Origin: Pseudomonas solani
GTDB lineage: Bacteria; Pseudomonadota; Gammaproteobacteria; Pseudomonadales; Pseudomonadaceae
Direction: 5' to 3'
DNA: 64,000 nucleotides
NCBI RefSeq assembly: GCF_026072635.1
Contig: NZ_AP023081.1
Coordinates: 3,592,501-3,656,500 of the forward strand
Positions 13,417 to 21,091 of this stretch are shown here, piece after piece. Under the pieces are notes generated by a model. It ran no database searches. It worked only from the letters and a program-made list of their open reading frames with translations, and was not told the origin of the DNA. The number at the start of each line of letters is the position of its first letter. The stretch's first letter is position 1. The translations under genes were made by a program, and so were the position numbers.

Positions 13417-13896
13417 ATGCCATCGTTCGACGTGGTGTCCGAGCTGGACAAACACGAGCTCACCAACGCGGTGGACAACGCGATCAAGGAACTGGATCGC
13501 CGCTTCGACCTGCGCGGCAAGTGCAGCTTCGAGAGCAAGGACAAAGCCGTCACCCTGACCGCCGAAGCCGACTTCATGCTCGAGCAGATGCTCGACATCC
13601 TGCGCAGCAACCTGATCAAGCGCAAGATCGATATCCACTGCATGGAGATCAAGGATCACTTCGCGTCCGGCAAGGTGGTCAAGCAGGAAGTGACCTTCCG
13701 CGAAGGCATCGAGAAGGAGCTGGCGAAGAAGATCGTCGCGCTGATCAAGGAGCGCAAGCTCAAGGTCCAGGCCGCGATCCAGGGCGAGCAGGTGCGTGTC
13801 ACCGGCAAGAAGCGCGACGACCTGCAGGAAGCCATTGCGGTGCTGCGTGCCGAGCCCCTGGACTTCCCGCTGCAGTACACCAACTTCCGCGACTGA
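13417..13896 (+). CDS. yajQ: YajQ family nucleotide-binding protein, 159 aa
   Basis: YajQ proteins have two ferredoxin-like folds. Members in Xanthomonas and Pseudomonas have been reported to bind cyclic di-GMP, and others bind GTP or tRNA. The start ATG 13417 (MPSFDVVSELDKHE) has GGAGG six bases upstream and is preferred over the longer frame. The sequence shows the typical VDNAIKELDRRFDLRG and the C-terminal FPLQYTNFRD. It is transcribed away from the receiver/GGDEF-like operon and is followed by a hairpin. Confidence 0.95.
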   Translation: MPSFDVVSELDKHELTNAVDNAIKELDRRFDLRGKCSFESKDKAVTLTAEADFMLEQMLDILRSNLIKRKIDIHCMEIKDHFASGKVVKQEVTFREGIEKELAKKIVALIKERKLKVQAAIQGEQVRVTGKKRDDLQEAIAVLRAEPLDFPLQYTNFRD

Positions 13897-13956
13897 CACT
13901 GCTTTTTTGAACCTTCGCCGCTAACCTGCGTCGCAAAATGCAAGGTCAGCGACTTT

Positions 13957-13986
13957 ACCGCCATGGCTTCGTCCATGGCGGTTTCG
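13957..13986 (+). terminator. Stem-loop after yajQ
   Basis: A 10-bp perfect stem, ACCGCCATGG (13957-13966) with CCATGGCGGT (13973-13982) and a CTTCGT loop, is followed by a weak T-rich tract. It ends 30 bases before the mscS start. Confidence 0.7.
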
Positions 13987-14016
13987 TTTCAGTGAAGGCA
14001 AGAAAGGAGAGTGCGT

Positions 14017-14847
14017 GTGGATATAACCGTCGACGAATTGATCCGCCGATCGGAGGGGTGGCTGCCGATCATCCTCGAATACAGCGGCAAGCTCACCCTG
14101 GCGCTGTTCACCCTGCTGATCGGCTGGTGGCTGATCAACCGCGTGACCGATCGCGTCAGCAACCTGCTGGCGCTGCGCCGGGTGGACCGGACCCTGCACA
14201 GCTTCATCGGCAGCCTCGCCAACATGATCCTCAAGGTGCTGCTGCTGGTCAGTGTGGCCTCGATGATCGGCATCGAAACCACTTCCTTCATCGCCGCCAT
14301 CGGTGCGGCCGGCCTGGCCATCGGCCTGGCGCTCCAGGGCAGCCTGGCGAACTTCGCCGGCGGCGTGCTGATCCTCCTGTTCCGCCCGTTCAAGGCCGGT
14401 GATTTCATCGAGGCCCAGGGCGTGATGGGCTCGGTGGACCACATCCAGATCTTCCACACCGTGCTGCGCACCGGGGACAACAAGACGGTCATCGTGCCCA
14501 ACGGCGCGCTGTCCAACGGCATCATCACCAACTACTCGAACCAGCCCACCCGGCAGGTGCTCTACGACGTCAAGGTCGACTACGCCAGCGACCTGGCCAA
14601 GGCCCGCGAGGTGCTGCTCAAGCTGGCCGAGGACCCGCGAGTGCAAAAGGACCCGGCACCGGTGGTGGTGGTCTCCGCACTGGGGGATACCTCGATCAAC
14701 CTTTCGCTGCGCATGTGGACGTCCAACGCCGACTACTGGGGCGTAATCTTCATGCTCAACGAGTCGGTGCGCGACAAGCTGCAGGAGGCCGGCGTACAGC
14801 TCGCCCAGCCCCCGCGCATGGTGCAGGTGGTGCCCACGACCGCCTGA
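14017..14847 (+). CDS. mscS: Small-conductance mechanosensitive channel, MscS family, 276 aa
   Basis: This channel opens under membrane tension to release solutes on osmotic downshock. Three membrane segments are visible (about 23-45, 68-88 and 92-120). The third has the alanine/glycine-rich pore helix GAAGLAIGLALQGSLANF, followed by the beta and C-terminal domains. I chose GTG 14017 (DITVDEL) over the in-frame GTG at 14011 because AAGGAGA ends at 14010, giving proper spacing only to the second. Its 3' end is overlapped on the other strand by the read-through tail of ampG. Confidence 0.93.
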   Translation: MDITVDELIRRSEGWLPIILEYSGKLTLALFTLLIGWWLINRVTDRVSNLLALRRVDRTLHSFIGSLANMILKVLLLVSVASMIGIETTSFIAAIGAAGLAIGLALQGSLANFAGGVLILLFRPFKAGDFIEAQGVMGSVDHIQIFHTVLRTGDNKTVIVPNGALSNGIITNYSNQPTRQVLYDVKVDYASDLAKAREVLLKLAEDPRVQKDPAPVVVVSALGDTSINLSLRMWTSNADYWGVIFMLNESVRDKLQEAGVQLAQPPRMVQVVPTTA

Positions 14848-16658
14848 GGTCCTGCTGCAACGGAAAAGGCCGGCGATCGCCGGCCTTTTTCATGGGTGTT
14901 CCGAACTGCCCTGCGCCTGGGGCGGCTGCGCGGCGGTTGGGGGGAGGGGTCTTCCGGGGCTGCGCTGGCGCCATTGTGCTGCCTGCGCTGGCGGCTCCAT
15001 TGCACCAGGATCAGCACCAGGGTCGGCACGCCGAGCAGCGCGGTGAGCTGAAAGAACTGGTGGTAGCCGAGGCTGTCGACCATCACGCCCGAGTAACCGC
15101 CGATCAGCCGTGGCAGCAGCAGCATGATGGAGCTGAGCAGGGCGTACTGGGTCGCCGAGAACTTCAGGTTGGTCAGGCTCGACAGGTACGCCACGAAGGC
15201 CGAGGTGGCCAGCCCCGCGCTGAAGTTATCGCAGGAGATGGTGAGGATCAGCATGTCCAGGTGCGGGCCCATGTCGCTGAGCACCACGAACATCAGGTTG
15301 GTCGCCGCCGAGGCCGCGCCGCCGATGAACAGGATCGGCAGGATGCCGAAGCGCACGATGAGCAGGCCGCCGGCGCCGGCGCCGAGCAGGGTCATGACCA
15401 GGCCGAAGAGCTTGCTGACGCTGGCGATCTGTTCCTTGGTGAAGCCCTGGTCGATGTAGAAGACGTTGGCCATCACCCCCATCACCGTGTCGGACATGCG
15501 ATAGGTGGCGATCAGCCCGAGCAGCAGCAGGGCCTGCCAGCGGTAGCGCTGGACGAACTCGCTGATGGGGGTCACCACCGGCGCCATCAGCAGGCGCCCG
15601 GGTGCCGAGAAGCAGGCCATGGCGATCAGCACGAACAGGGTGCCCCGGGGCCAGGCGCCGGAGGCATAGGCCTTGATGGCGGCGGCCGTGGTCACCAGGA
15701 TCACGATCAGCACGATCATCGAGACGGCCTGGTGGACGAAGTCGAAGTTGGGGATCACCCGGCCCCGCGCGGCCACCAGCAACTGGCGGCGCTGCTGACT
15801 GAGCAGCTCGCGCACCGGGGCGATCTGGCGGCGGCCCCAGGGCGACAGGCAGGCCACCAGGAACAGGAAGTAGAGCAGCGCGCGCGGCCAGGCGCGGTCG
15901 AGCATGCCGGTGATCATCGCCGGCAGGGAAATCAGCATCACCAGCAGGATCAGCACCGAGGCCAGCTGGTCCTTGAGCTTGAAGCGCGAGGTGTGGGTCT
16001 GCACCTGCACATCGATGTGCGGCTCGCGCATCCACAGACTGGTGATCAGCCCGGGCAGCATCAGCAGGGCGAACAGCAGGTAGGTGCCGGCCCAGGCGCC
16101 GTATTCGTAGGTCAGGGTGGTGGAACCGAACCACTCGGCGAAATACAGCGCGCCGGCAGTGGCCAATAGCGCAGAAACCCGGTAGCCGAGCATGTAGCTC
16201 GCCGCGAGGGCGGCCTGGCGGCTGTCGTCGGCGATTTCCAAGCGGTAGGCGTCGACGGCGATATCTTGCGTGGCGGAGGCGAAGGCCACGATGACGGCCA
16301 CGGCGATCAGCCAGGTCAGGTGTTGCTGCGGGTCGCACAGCGCCATGCCCACCAGGCCGAGGGCGACCAGGCCCTGGGACAGCACCAGCCAGGAGCGGCG
16401 ACGGCCCAGGCGGCCGAGCAGCGGCAGGCGCCACTGGTCGAGCAGCGGTGACCAGATCCACTTGAAGGCATAGGCCAGGCCGATGAGGCTGGCGAAACCG
16501 ATGGCCTCGCGAGACACCCCGGCCTCGCGCAACCAGACGGAAAGGGTGGAGAACACCAGCATGTACGGCAGGCCGGCAGCAAAGCCCAGCAGCAGCAGCG
16601 CAAGGGTGGCCGGGCTGGCGTAGGCGGCCAGGGCGGCGCGCCAGGTACGGTGGGACAT
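14733..16658 (-). CDS. ampG: AmpG-type muropeptide permease (MFS); 3' end apparently frameshifted
   Basis: AmpG imports GlcNAc-anhydro-muropeptides into the cytosol for recycling and so affects ampC induction. The start ATG 16658 (MSHRTWRAALAAYASP) and about 12-14 membrane segments fit AmpG. The frame as read is 641 aa. It runs through the bidirectional terminator and 115 bases into mscS antisense, with an Arg/Pro-rich tail that has no family likeness. One extra base near the G6 run at 14939-14944 would put the tail in frame with AQPPQAQGSSEHP and a stop at 14890-14892, giving about 589 aa, close to the roughly 594 aa of P. aeruginosa AmpG. The break lies after the last membrane segment, so transport may be intact. 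Confidence 0.85.
   Translation of the reverse strand: MSHRTWRAALAAYASPATLALLLLGFAAGLPYMLVFSTLSVWLREAGVSREAIGFASLIGLAYAFKWIWSPLLDQWRLPLLGRLGRRRSWLVLSQGLVALGLVGMALCDPQQHLTWLIAVAVIVAFASATQDIAVDAYRLEIADDSRQAALAASYMLGYRVSALLATAGALYFAEWFGSTTLTYEYGAWAGTYLLFALLMLPGLITSLWMREPHIDVQVQTHTSRFKLKDQLASVLILLVMLISLPAMITGMLDRAWPRALLYFLFLVACLSPWGRRQIAPVRELLSQQRRQLLVAARGRVIPNFDFVHQAVSMIVLIVILVTTAAAIKAYASGAWPRGTLFVLIAMACFSAPGRLLMAPVVTPISEFVQRYRWQALLLLGLIATYRMSDTVMGVMANVFYIDQGFTKEQIASVSKLFGLVMTLLGAGAGGLLIVRFGILPILFIGGAASAATNLMFVVLSDMGPHLDMLILTISCDNFSAGLATSAFVAYLSSLTNLKFSATQYALLSSIMLLLPRLIGGYSGVMVDSLGYHQFFQLTALLGVPTLVLILVQWSRQRRQHNGASAAPEDPSPQPPRSRPRRRAVRNTHEKGRRSPAFSVAAGPQAVVGTTCTMRGGWASCTPASCSLSRTDSLSMKITPQ
14864..14890. 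terminator. Bidirectional terminator between mscS and ampG
   Basis: A perfect palindrome GGCCGGCGATCGCCGGCC (14868-14885) is flanked by A4 on the left and T5 on the right, so it can stop both convergent genes. Confidence 0.9.
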
Positions 16659-16733
16659 CAGGCGTGTAATCCAGAAATCACGGGGCGGTCCATGACGACG
16701 AGCACGCGATGGAACCGCGACAAAGCGCGCACT

Positions 16734-17114
16734 CTAACCCTTGGGTGGCATGGGAAGCCAGCCGTGCCGACGCATATCCACCCGTTCGTTGTGGATGAAG
16801 ACACCCTCCGCCCGTAAACGTGCCCGTTGCTCATCGCCGGAAGGGCTGCCGGCGAGCAGGCTGAGGCGGCCGCCGGCGGCGATCACCCGGTGCCAGGGCA
16901 GGCGCGTGTCGTCAGGCAACTGGCTCAGGGTGCGCCCCACCCAGCGTGCGGCACGGCCCAGGCCGGCCATTTCGCCGAGCTGGCCGTAGCTCACCACCTT
17001 GCCTGGCGGCACCTGGGCGAGGGTCAGGTACAGCGCCTCGCGGCGCATCTCGGGGCTGGCCGTCGGCAGGTCATCCAGGGGATTCGCGGTGGCGCGGGGC
17101 TTGCGGGTCGCCAT
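16734..17114 (-). CDS. atl: Alkyltransferase-like protein (ATL), 126 aa
   Basis: This belongs to the MGMT DNA-binding family, but the catalytic PCHRV is PWHRV here (LPWHRVIAAGGRLS), the hallmark of ATL proteins. ATLs bind O6-alkylguanine without removing it and hand the lesion to nucleotide excision repair. The helix-turn-helix region SYGQLGEMAGLGRAARWVG is present. The start ATG 17114 (MATRKPRATANP) is an inference, because the longest frame extends 28 codons further upstream with no family support and no clear ribosome site is visible. Confidence 0.88.
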   Translation of the reverse strand: MATRKPRATANPLDDLPTASPEMRREALYLTLAQVPPGKVVSYGQLGEMAGLGRAARWVGRTLSQLPDDTRLPWHRVIAAGGRLSLLAGSPSGDEQRARLRAEGVFIHNERVDMRRHGWLPMPPKG

Positions 17115-17244
17115 GGCGGAACGGGGTCCGATTGCAGGGGTGGTTGCCAGAATAGGATGGCGGCCCCGGGGCGACAACCGCTCTACGGCAAGGGGCACGC
17201 TGGTCCGTTTTTGCGGAACTTGAGGCTTGTCCGTCGGTCAGTCC

Positions 17245-17272
17245 TTGCTCAGTCGCCGGGCTTGCGGATAAT
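17245..17272 (+). promoter_or_regulatory. Candidate sigma-70 promoter of the DUF481 gene
   Basis: TTGCTC (17245-17250) and GATAAT (17267-17272) are separated by 16 bp, 38 bases before the start codon. A 20-bp imperfect direct repeat (17207-17226 and 17278-17297, 16 of 20 identical) flanks it. Confidence 0.45.
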
Positions 17273-17310
17273 GCCCGGTTTTTCGCGAACTTGAGCCCGT
17301 GTATCCGCCT

Positions 17311-18315
17311 ATGTTGTCCAGAACCCTGCTGTGCCTAGCCATTGCGGCTGCTTCGACCCCCTCGCTCGCCGATACCGTGTGGATGAAGAACGGCGATCGC
17401 CTGTCCGGCAAGATCAAGGTCTTCGACGGCGGCAAACTGATGCTGGAAACCGAATACGGCGGCTCCATCCCGCTGGACTGGAAAAAGATCGCCACCCTGG
17501 AAAGTGACCAGGAGCTGATGATCAAGCAGGACGACGTCACCGGCGAGCGCGCCAAGACCCTGCGCCCGGCCGAGCCCGGCAAGGTGATCCTGGCCAACGG
17601 CGAGGCACCGAAGACCGTCGAGCTGGCCAGCATCGAGCAGATCATGAAGCCCAAGCCCTTCGTCGAGGACCTGACCTGGTCCGGCAACGTCGACCTGGCC
17701 CTGGACTACAAGCGCGCCGAGAAAGATACCGACGACTACGATGTCGACTTCAAGACCAAGGCCCGTCACGGCCGCTGGCGCCACAACGCCACCGGCGAAT
17801 ACAACCGTGAATTCCAGGACGACGTGAAAACCACCGAGAACTGGGAGCTGGAATACGCCCTGGACCGCTTTATCACCGACAAATTCTTCTGGCAGGGCCG
17901 CGCCGAATACAAGCGCGACAAGATCGAAGAGCTGGAGCGCCAGCGCACCCTCGGTACCGGCCCCGGTTACCAGTTCTGGGACGACGAGCTGGGCGCCTTC
18001 TCCCTGGCCTCCCTGGTCAACCGCACCGACTACGAATACTCCAACGGCGAGAAGGACAACTTCTATGCGCTCAGCATGAAGTGGGACTACAACCGCTACC
18101 TGGTGGGCAAGACCGTCGAGTTCTTCACCGTCGGCGAAGTGGGCCGCCCCCTGGGCAACGCTGCCGACTACTCCCTGGATGCCGAGGTGGGCCTGCGCTA
18201 CAAGGTCACCGACTGGGCCTCGCTCAATCTCAAGGCTGAGAAGGACATGGTCCAGGGCGCCGAAGGCGAGATCGACGAGACCCGCTACACCGTCGGCTTC
18301 GGTGTGGGCTGGTAA
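17311..18315 (+). CDS. DUF481 family outer-membrane beta-barrel protein, 334 aa
   Basis: A signal peptide (MLSRTLLCLAIAAASTPSLA, about residues 1-20) is followed by a small beta domain with WMKNGDRLSGKI and then alternating aromatic strands ending in YTVGFGVGW, which fits a DUF481 barrel in the outer membrane. The function of this family is not established. I preferred ATG 17311 over GTG 17299 because the signal peptide starts there. It is transcribed convergently with the SDR gene and shares a bidirectional terminator with it. Confidence 0.88.
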   Translation: MLSRTLLCLAIAAASTPSLADTVWMKNGDRLSGKIKVFDGGKLMLETEYGGSIPLDWKKIATLESDQELMIKQDDVTGERAKTLRPAEPGKVILANGEAPKTVELASIEQIMKPKPFVEDLTWSGNVDLALDYKRAEKDTDDYDVDFKTKARHGRWRHNATGEYNREFQDDVKTTENWELEYALDRFITDKFFWQGRAEYKRDKIEELERQRTLGTGPGYQFWDDELGAFSLASLVNRTDYEYSNGEKDNFYALSMKWDYNRYLVGKTVEFFTVGEVGRPLGNAADYSLDAEVGLRYKVTDWASLNLKAEKDMVQGAEGEIDETRYTVGFGVGW

Positions 18316-18331
18316 GTACCCCGCCGGCTGT

Positions 18332-18349
18332 CCCGGGCTGAAGCCCGGG
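18332..18349. repeat. Palindromic element CCCGGG-N6-CCCGGG
   Basis: CCCGGGCTGAAGCCCGGG forms a hairpin just after the DUF481 gene. The same element occurs in opposite orientation at 40899-40916, so it is a dispersed short palindrome. Confidence 0.75.
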
Positions 18350-18375
18350 CGGCAGGCTGTGAACGAACCGACAAG

Positions 18376-18403
18376 AAAAAGCCCCGCATCAGCGGGGCTT
18401 TTT
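18376..18403. terminator. Bidirectional terminator between DUF481 gene and SDR gene
   Basis: The stem GCCCCGC / GCGGGGC with loop ATCA is flanked by A5 and T5 and serves both convergent genes. Confidence 0.9.
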
Positions 18404-18419
18404 CATTGCAGCGGAGCCC

Positions 18420-19178
18420 TTACAGGCGCAGGCCGCCGTCCAGCTCCAGAACGCGACCGGTGTAGTAGTCGTTTTCCAGGATGTAGGCCACCGAGTGGGC
18501 GATCTCCTGGGGCTTGCCCAGGCGCTTCAGCGGAATGCCGGAGGTCATCTTCTCCAGGGCTTCGGGCTTCATGCTGGCGACCATGTCGGTCTCGATGAAG
18601 CCGGGGGCCACGCCCGCCACGCGGATGCCGTAGCGCGCCAGTTCCTTCGCCCAGACCACGGTGTCGGCAGCCACGCCGGCCTTGGCGGCGGAGTAGTTGG
18701 CCTGGCCCATGTTGCCGGCGCGGGAGATGGAGGAGATGTTGATGATCGCGCCTTCGTTCTTCAGCTCGATCATCTTCGCCGCCACTTCGCGGGTGCAGAG
18801 GAATACGCCGGTCAGGTTGACGTCGATCACCGCCTGCCACTGGGCCAGGCTCATCTTGGTCATCTCGCCGTCCTTGACCTTGATGGTCAGGCCGTCGCGG
18901 AGGATACCGGCGTTGTTAACCAGGCCGTTGATGGCGCCGAAGTCCTCGGCCACCTGGCCGACCATGTGGGTCACCTGCTCTTCGTTGGCCACGTTGCACA
19001 GGTAGGCGCGGGCGTCACCGCCGGCGGCCTTGCAGGCGGCCACGGCGTCGTCCAGCTTTTCCTGGTTCAGGTCCACCAGCGCCAGCTTGGCGCCCTTGCC
19101 GGCGAGGTACTCGCCCATGGCACGGCCGAGGCCCTGGCAACCGCCGGTGATGATGATGACCTTGTCTTTGAGCTGCAT
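18420..19178 (-). CDS. FabG-like short-chain dehydrogenase/reductase, 252 aa
   Basis: This is a classical SDR with nucleotide-binding TGGCQGLGRAMG near the N-terminus, the NNAG motif (VNNAGILRD), catalytic serine in NISSISRAG and the YSAAK catalytic Tyr-Lys pair. Such proteins reduce 3-oxoacyl or similar carbonyls with NAD(P)H. True FabG lies with the fatty acid genes elsewhere, so this is a paralogue of unknown substrate. ATG 19178 (MQLKDKVIIITGG) with GGGGA upstream is preferred over a TTG four codons earlier. Confidence 0.9.
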   Translation of the reverse strand: MQLKDKVIIITGGCQGLGRAMGEYLAGKGAKLALVDLNQEKLDDAVAACKAAGGDARAYLCNVANEEQVTHMVGQVAEDFGAINGLVNNAGILRDGLTIKVKDGEMTKMSLAQWQAVIDVNLTGVFLCTREVAAKMIELKNEGAIINISSISRAGNMGQANYSAAKAGVAADTVVWAKELARYGIRVAGVAPGFIETDMVASMKPEALEKMTSGIPLKRLGKPQEIAHSVAYILENDYYTGRVLELDGGLRL

Positions 19179-19287
19179 GCTTTTCCCCAAGAATTCGAAA
19201 TGAGTGGCGGTATCCCCGCTGGCAGCCTGGAACCGCTATTCTGGCTGCCCGTCCGTTTTCGACGGATTCTGTGCAAGGAGTCAAAAG

Positions 19288-20016
19288 GTGAGCGTGAAAG
19301 CCGCAAAGAATGCCCGAGAATTGCTGCTCAAGGAATACCGCGGCGTCCTCTCCACCCTGTCCAAGGCCATGCCGGGCTTCCCTTTCGGATCAGTGGCACC
19401 CTATTGCCTGGACGCCGCCGGCCGCCCCCTGATCCTCATCAGCCGTATTGCCCAGCACACCCACAACCTGCAGAAAGACCCCAAATGCTCCTTGCTGGTG
19501 GGGGAGCGCGGCGCCGATGACATCCAGGCCGTCGGTCGCCTGACCCTGCTCGCCGAAGCCCGCCAGATCACAGACGAGGCCGAGATCGCGGCGGCCAGTG
19601 AGCGCTACTACCGCTTCTTCCCGCAGTCCCGGGACTACCACCAGACCCACGATTTCGACTTCTGGGTGCTGGAGCCAGTGCGCGCGCGTTTCATCGGCGG
19701 CTTCGGTGCCATCCACTGGATCGACCAGGTGGTGCTGGCCAACCCCTTCGCCGGTGAAGCCGAGCGCAGCATGATCGAGCACATGAACAGCGACCATCAG
19801 TCGGCCATCGCCCATTACCTGACGCTGCGCGGGCTACCGGGGGAGGTGGCGGACATGGTCAGCATCGACTCGGAAGGATTCCACCTACGCGTCGGCCAGA
19901 ACGTGCACTGGCTGCCCTTCCCAACATCCTGTAACAACCCAGGTTCGGTCCGTCAGGCCCTGGTAGCGCTGGCACGCGCGGAGAGCTGGCCGTCCGTCGC
20001 CGAACCCGAGGCTTGA
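19288..20016 (+). CDS. HugZ-like pyridoxamine 5'-phosphate oxidase-related protein, 242 aa
   Basis: The N-terminal split-barrel FMN-binding-like domain (SVAPYCLDAAGRPLILIS, then HTHNLQKDPKCSLLVGE) is followed by a C-terminal DUF2470-type domain (HMNSDHQSAIAHYL). HugZ family proteins bind heme and some degrade it, which would fit iron recycling, though that is inference here. Start is GTG 19288 with AAGGAG at 19275-19280. The longer frame has no ribosome site. It is divergent from the SDR gene across 109 bases. Confidence 0.85.
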   Translation: MSVKAAKNARELLLKEYRGVLSTLSKAMPGFPFGSVAPYCLDAAGRPLILISRIAQHTHNLQKDPKCSLLVGERGADDIQAVGRLTLLAEARQITDEAEIAAASERYYRFFPQSRDYHQTHDFDFWVLEPVRARFIGGFGAIHWIDQVVLANPFAGEAERSMIEHMNSDHQSAIAHYLTLRGLPGEVADMVSIDSEGFHLRVGQNVHWLPFPTSCNNPGSVRQALVALARAESWPSVAEPEA

Positions 20017-20081
20017 ATTCGGGGGAGGGCGGCTTCATCTAGATTCCCATCGGAAGCCGTTCTTCCGTCAAGGATCCCTCG

Positions 20082-20534
20082 ATGCGTGTCTTTCTGTTCC
20101 TCTTCCTGCTGTTCCCGATCATCGAACTGGCCGTGCTGATCCAGGTCGGCAGTGCCATCGGCGTGTTGCCGACCCTGCTGCTGGTCATCGGCACCGGCGT
20201 GCTCGGCAGTGTGCTGTTGCGCGTCGCCGGCGTCGCCACGGCCTGGCGTGCCCGCGAGAAGCTCGCCCGTGGCGAGATGCCCGAGCAGGAAATGCTCGAA
20301 GGCCTGCTGATCGCCGTCGGCGGCGGCCTGTTGCTGCTGCCGGGCTTCATCAGCGACATCTTCGGCGTGCTCTGCCTGATCCCCTTCACCCGCCGCCTGC
20401 TGATCGGGCGCATGCTCAAGCGTGCCCAGGAACAGGCCCTGCGCCAGCGTGCCTTCGCCGATGATCTCGCTGCCCGCAGCGGGCAGACCCGCCCCAATGT
20501 GATCGAGGGCGAGTACGAGCGCCGCGACCGCTGA
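20082..20534 (+). CDS. fxsA: FxsA family membrane protein, 150 aa
   Basis: FxsA proteins are small inner-membrane proteins. The E. coli member relieves exclusion of phage T7 by the F plasmid. The sequence has hydrophobic segments at about 2-22, 28-50 and 75-95, with the family motif FPIIELAVLIQVGSAIG. It ends in a charged cytoplasmic tail. As in other gammaproteobacteria it lies just upstream of groES-groEL, but the sigma-32 promoter of groES begins after it, so it is not needed for groE expression. Confidence 0.92.
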   Translation: MRVFLFLFLLFPIIELAVLIQVGSAIGVLPTLLLVIGTGVLGSVLLRVAGVATAWRAREKLARGEMPEQEMLEGLLIAVGGGLLLLPGFISDIFGVLCLIPFTRRLLIGRMLKRAQEQALRQRAFADDLAARSGQTRPNVIEGEYERRDR

Positions 20535-20583
20535 GCCTCCGGTCGGCTCGCTGGAACTTCCTGCAAAAATTTCGGTGGTCGCC

Positions 20584-20609
20584 CTTGAAATACCCCTGGG
20601 CGCCCCTAT
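20584..20609 (+). promoter_or_regulatory. Sigma-32 heat-shock promoter of groES-groEL
   Basis: CTTGAAA (20584-20590) and CCCCTAT (20603-20609) with a 12-bp spacer match the RpoH consensus CTTGAAA-N11-16-CCCCATNT closely. It gives a leader of about 140 bases to the groES start. Confidence 0.85.
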
Positions 20610-20628
20610 GTATTGGTCACCGCAAGGT

Positions 20629-20648
20629 TCCTTGCCCTCAAGGGCAAG
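20629..20648 (+). promoter_or_regulatory. Hairpin in the groES leader
   Basis: CCTTGCCCT and AGGGCAAGG form a near-perfect stem about 13 bases after the predicted start of the heat-shock transcript. It could stabilise the mRNA or tune translation. No CIRCE operator is present. Confidence 0.5.
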
Positions 20649-20758
20649 GTCAGACTTCAGCGGAGTGCCTTGCACCCCGCAGCCGGCTCCGCCGGATTTC
20701 GCTAACCCGCCGGTCAACCGTACCGGCGCCGGAAAACACTAATTGGGAGAGTTACACA

Positions 20759-21052
20759 ATGAAGCTTCGTCCCCTGAATGATCGCGTCGTAATCCGCCGC
20801 AGCGAAGAAGAAACCAAGACCGCTGGTGGCATCGTGCTGCCGGGCTCGGCCGCTGAGAAGCCGAACCGCGGTGAAGTGGTTGCCGTCGGCACCGGTCGCG
20901 TTCTGGAAAACGGCGAAGTCCGTGCCCTGGCAGTAAAAGTGGGCGACCAGGTGGTATTCGGCCCGTACTCCGGCAGCAACGCCATCAAGGTCGACGGTGA
21001 AGAACTGCTGGTCATGAGCGAGAACGAAATCCTCGCTGTCATCGAAGCCTGA
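20759..21052 (+). CDS. groES: Co-chaperonin GroES, 97 aa
   Basis: GroES is the seven-membered lid of the GroEL folding chamber. ATG 20759 (MKLRPLNDRVVIRR) follows GGGAGAG. The mobile loop ETKTAGGIVLPGSA, which contacts GroEL, is intact at about residues 17-30, and the length is typical. It is 39 bases upstream of groEL in one operon driven by the sigma-32 promoter at 20584-20609. Confidence 0.99.
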   Translation: MKLRPLNDRVVIRRSEEETKTAGGIVLPGSAAEKPNRGEVVAVGTGRVLENGEVRALAVKVGDQVVFGPYSGSNAIKVDGEELLVMSENEILAVIEA

Positions 21053-21091
21053 ACCGCCCCCTTTCCCACCTAGAATTCGAGGAAGAAGAAC

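Noticed and set aside
20535..20758. CIRCE operator of HrcA upstream of groES
   Set aside because: The sequence TTAGCACTC-N9-GAGTGCTAA is absent, and the promoter is of the sigma-32 type.
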